The position numbers and the translations under genes are program-made. Of a stretch of 32,985 bases of DNA, positions 31,457-32,985 are shown piece by piece. The first letter of the stretch is position 1. Every line of letters starts with the position of its first letter. The stretch is from positions 1 through 32,985 of the forward strand of contig USCO01000010.1 of the NCBI GenBank assembly GCA_900553135.1, given 5' to 3'. This stretch comes from an uncultured Eubacteriales bacterium. Lineage in GTDB: Bacteria > Bacillota > Clostridia > Oscillospirales > Oscillospiraceae. The notes beneath the pieces were generated by a model. That model saw only the letters and a program-made list of their open reading frames with translations, was not told the DNA's origin and did no database searches.

Positions 31457-32752
31457 CTCATAGCCGGGCTTGCCAAGCAGGGCATACATGTTGACCTTGT
31501 AGGCCTCCACGCCGGGCTGATTGAAGGGGTTGACCTCCAGCAGGTAGCCGGACAGGCCGCAGACATACTCGAAGAAGTAGATGAGGTAGCCGGCGGTCTT
31601 GGCGGACAGAGCGGGCATCTCGATGCGCACGTTGGGCACGCCGCCGTCCACGTGGGCCAGGATGACAGCCCGCATGGCCTGCTCGGCCACAAAGGCCAGA
31701 GGCTTGCCGGACAGGAAGTTCAGGCCGTCCACGTTCTCGGGATCGTTGGGGATGATGAACTCGCCCTTGGGGGCAAACTGCACCACGGTCTCAAACATGA
31801 GACGCTCGCCCTCCTGGATATACTGACCCATGGAGTGCAGGTCGGCGGTAAACTCCACGCTGGCGGGGAACAGGCCCTTGCCCTCCTTGCCCTCGCTCTC
31901 GCCGTACAGCTGCTTCCACCACTCGGCGAAGAAACGGAAGTTGGGCTCGTAGCAGGCCAGCAGCTCCACCTTCTTGCCGCCCTGGTACAGGGCGTGGCGG
32001 GCGGCGGCATACTGCCAGGCGGGGTTGTTCAGGCCGGGAGCGGACAGCTCCTCCATGGCCTGGGCGGCGCCGCCCATGAGCTCGGCAATGTCGATACCGG
32101 CCACGGCGATGGGCAGCAGACCCACAGCGGTGAGCACGGAGAAGCGGCCGCCCACGTCGTCGGGCACCACGAACTCCTCGTAGCCCTCAGTGTCGGCCAG
32201 GCCCTTCAGGGCGCCGCGGGCCTTATCGGTGGTGGCGTAGATGCGCTCTTTGGCCTCCTCCTTGCCGTACTTCTCCTCCAGCAGAGCCTTGAAGATACGG
32301 AAGGCCACGGCGGGCTCGGTGGTGGTACCGGACTTGGAGATGACGTTGACGGAGAAGTCCCGGTCGCCGATGAGGGCGATGGTCTCCAGCAGGGCGTCGG
32401 TGGACAGACCGTTTCCGGCAAAGAGGATGTCGGGAGTCTCCTTCTTCTTCAGGTTGTAGTTGGGGGAAGCCAGCAGCTCGATCACGGCGCGGGCGCCCAG
32501 ATAGGAGCCGCCGATGCCGATGACCACCAGCACCTGGGACTGCTTCTGGATCTTCTTGGCCGCAGCCTGAATGCGGGCAAACTCCTCCTTATCGTAATCC
32601 CGGGGCAGGTACACCCAGCCGGTGAAATCGCCGCCGGGGCCATTGTGCTCGGCCAGCATCTTGGCAGCCTTCTCCAGCTTCTCCTGGCGGCTGGTCACGT
32701 AGTCCTGGGGAATGAATCCCTCCAGCTTGGACAGATCAAGGGTAAGCATCAT
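31424..32752 (-). CDS. pgi: Glucose-6-phosphate isomerase
   Basis: A 442-residue cytoplasmic glycolytic enzyme interconverting glucose-6-phosphate and fructose-6-phosphate. It is the shorter Firmicute form. Visible: sugar-binding IGIGGSYLGARA, SKSGTTTEPA, PGI signature 1 (DDVGGRFSVLTAVG) and signature 2 (LLEVNPFNQPGVEAYK). The start is the first of two ATGs (32752), with GGAGG 6 nt upstream; a longer frame runs through the promoter. The C-terminus ends EEQKKALEARL and the end of the gene is tandemly duplicated downstream. There is no clear T-tract terminator in 31260-31423, which holds several GC hairpins (for example CCGGGGCG/CGCCCCGG near 31290-31310) and no gene. Confidence 0.96.
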   Translation of the reverse strand: MMLTLDLSKLEGFIPQDYVTSRQEKLEKAAKMLAEHNGPGGDFTGWVYLPRDYDKEEFARIQAAAKKIQKQSQVLVVIGIGGSYLGARAVIELLASPNYNLKKKETPDILFAGNGLSTDALLETIALIGDRDFSVNVISKSGTTTEPAVAFRIFKALLEEKYGKEEAKERIYATTDKARGALKGLADTEGYEEFVVPDDVGGRFSVLTAVGLLPIAVAGIDIAELMGGAAQAMEELSAPGLNNPAWQYAAARHALYQGGKKVELLACYEPNFRFFAEWWKQLYGESEGKEGKGLFPASVEFTADLHSMGQYIQEGERLMFETVVQFAPKGEFIIPNDPENVDGLNFLSGKPLAFVAEQAMRAVILAHVDGGVPNVRIEMPALSAKTAGYLIYFFEYVCGLSGYLLEVNPFNQPGVEAYKVNMYALLGKPGYEEQKKALEARL

Positions 32753-32791
32753 CAAAATCCTCCTTGTGAGAGTTATGGAATTGCTGACCAC

Positions 32792-32820
32792 AGTATAACA
32801 CAGAATCAAACCCTTTTCAC
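32792..32820 (-). promoter_or_regulatory. Promoter of pgi
   Basis: On the minus strand GTGAAA (32815-32820), 17-nt spacer, TATACT (32792-32797), about 40 bp before the ATG. Confidence 0.5.
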
Positions 32821-32887
32821 ACTGAAAAAACAAAGGCGTAAGATTTTTTCTTGGGAAAATTGCCCGAAACTTTTTTTGAAAAACCTA

Positions 32888-32916
32888 TTGACATTTTTCT
32901 TATCATAGGCTAGAAT
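32888..32916 (+). promoter_or_regulatory. Strong promoter of tRNA-Val
   Basis: TTGACA (32888-32893), 17-nt spacer, TAGAAT (32911-32916), with several A/T tracts upstream (32820-32885) that could act as an UP element. The tRNA begins 15 bp after the -10 box. Confidence 0.88.
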
Positions 32917-32930
32917 AGTCCATGCTGTTC

Positions 32931-32985
32931 GGACGATTAGCTCAGCTGGTAGAGCATCCGCTTGACGTGCGGGAGGTCACAGGTT
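32931..32985 (+). tRNA. tRNA-Val(GAC), truncated by window end
   Basis: The 5-prime 55 nt of a tRNA: acceptor strand GGACGAT, D arm GCTC/GAGC, anticodon stem CCGC/GCGG with loop TTGACGT (anticodon GAC, valine) and the start of the T arm. The rest lies outside the window. Confidence 0.9.

Noticed and set aside
30827..32908. Long plus-strand reading frame opposite pgi
   Set aside because: Shadow of pgi and of the P-loop gene; no ribosome site and no motif.
1..32985. CRISPR array or insertion sequence
   Set aside because: No regularly spaced repeats and no transposase gene were found in the window.

Overview
The window comes from a spore-forming, high-GC Firmicute, most likely a gut clostridium of the Oscillospiraceae (Flavonifractor/Lawsonibacter-like). 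This is inference from the spoIIE, asnS, yloU/fakA-type and pgi genes, the GC-rich third-codon usage and Firmicute-style AGGAGG ribosome binding sites; no rRNA or marker comparison was possible.

Region 1 (1-18.7 kb) is the right end of a large integrated mobile element; its left end lies outside the window. About 16 kb of tightly packed, minus-strand genes read away from a control region at 16.0-16.7 kb. In transcription order they are: a small basic protein, a YqaJ-family exonuclease, a RecD2-like helicase, a possible strand-annealing protein, a CHC2/Toprim primase, a small unknown protein, a PcfK-like protein (a family that overlaps AcrIIA9 anti-Cas9), a DUF7666-like protein, a PcfJ-like protein, three small unknown proteins, a full-length NAD-dependent DNA ligase, another small protein, and a large unknown protein cut by the window edge. 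The set looks like a self-contained DNA replication and recombination kit. One strong promoter (16291-16319) appears to drive all of it. Its leader carries two consecutive terminator-like structures, and further hairpins interrupt the operon. Divergently, xis and a tyrosine integrase (visibly AT-richer) read rightward and end next to a tRNA-Arg(CCT), the probable attachment gene. Two decayed tRNA-Arg-like sequences follow it.

Region 2 (19.0-23.8 kb) is chromosomal and holds two plus-strand membrane-related operons. One is LytTR regulator, DUF3021-like protein and membrane protein. The other is a YtrA-type GntR regulator, an ABC ATPase and two permeases, with a clear palindromic operator overlapping its promoter.

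Region 3 (23.8-33.0 kb) is housekeeping: asnS, then a 737-bp hairpin-rich block whose ends are roughly 70-bp inverted repeats lying exactly between two convergent stop codons. Next come spoIIE on the minus strand (with an apparent one-base frameshift), an Asp23/Gls24 protein with a FakA-like DAK2 protein, a small P-loop protein of unknown role, pgi on the minus strand, and the start of a tRNA-Val(GAC).

The most unusual points are the tandem attenuator leader including a predicted three-way-junction RNA, the element-borne LigA and recombination kit, the tRNA-Arg remnants, the inverted-repeat block with a compensatory base change, and the spoIIE frameshift.
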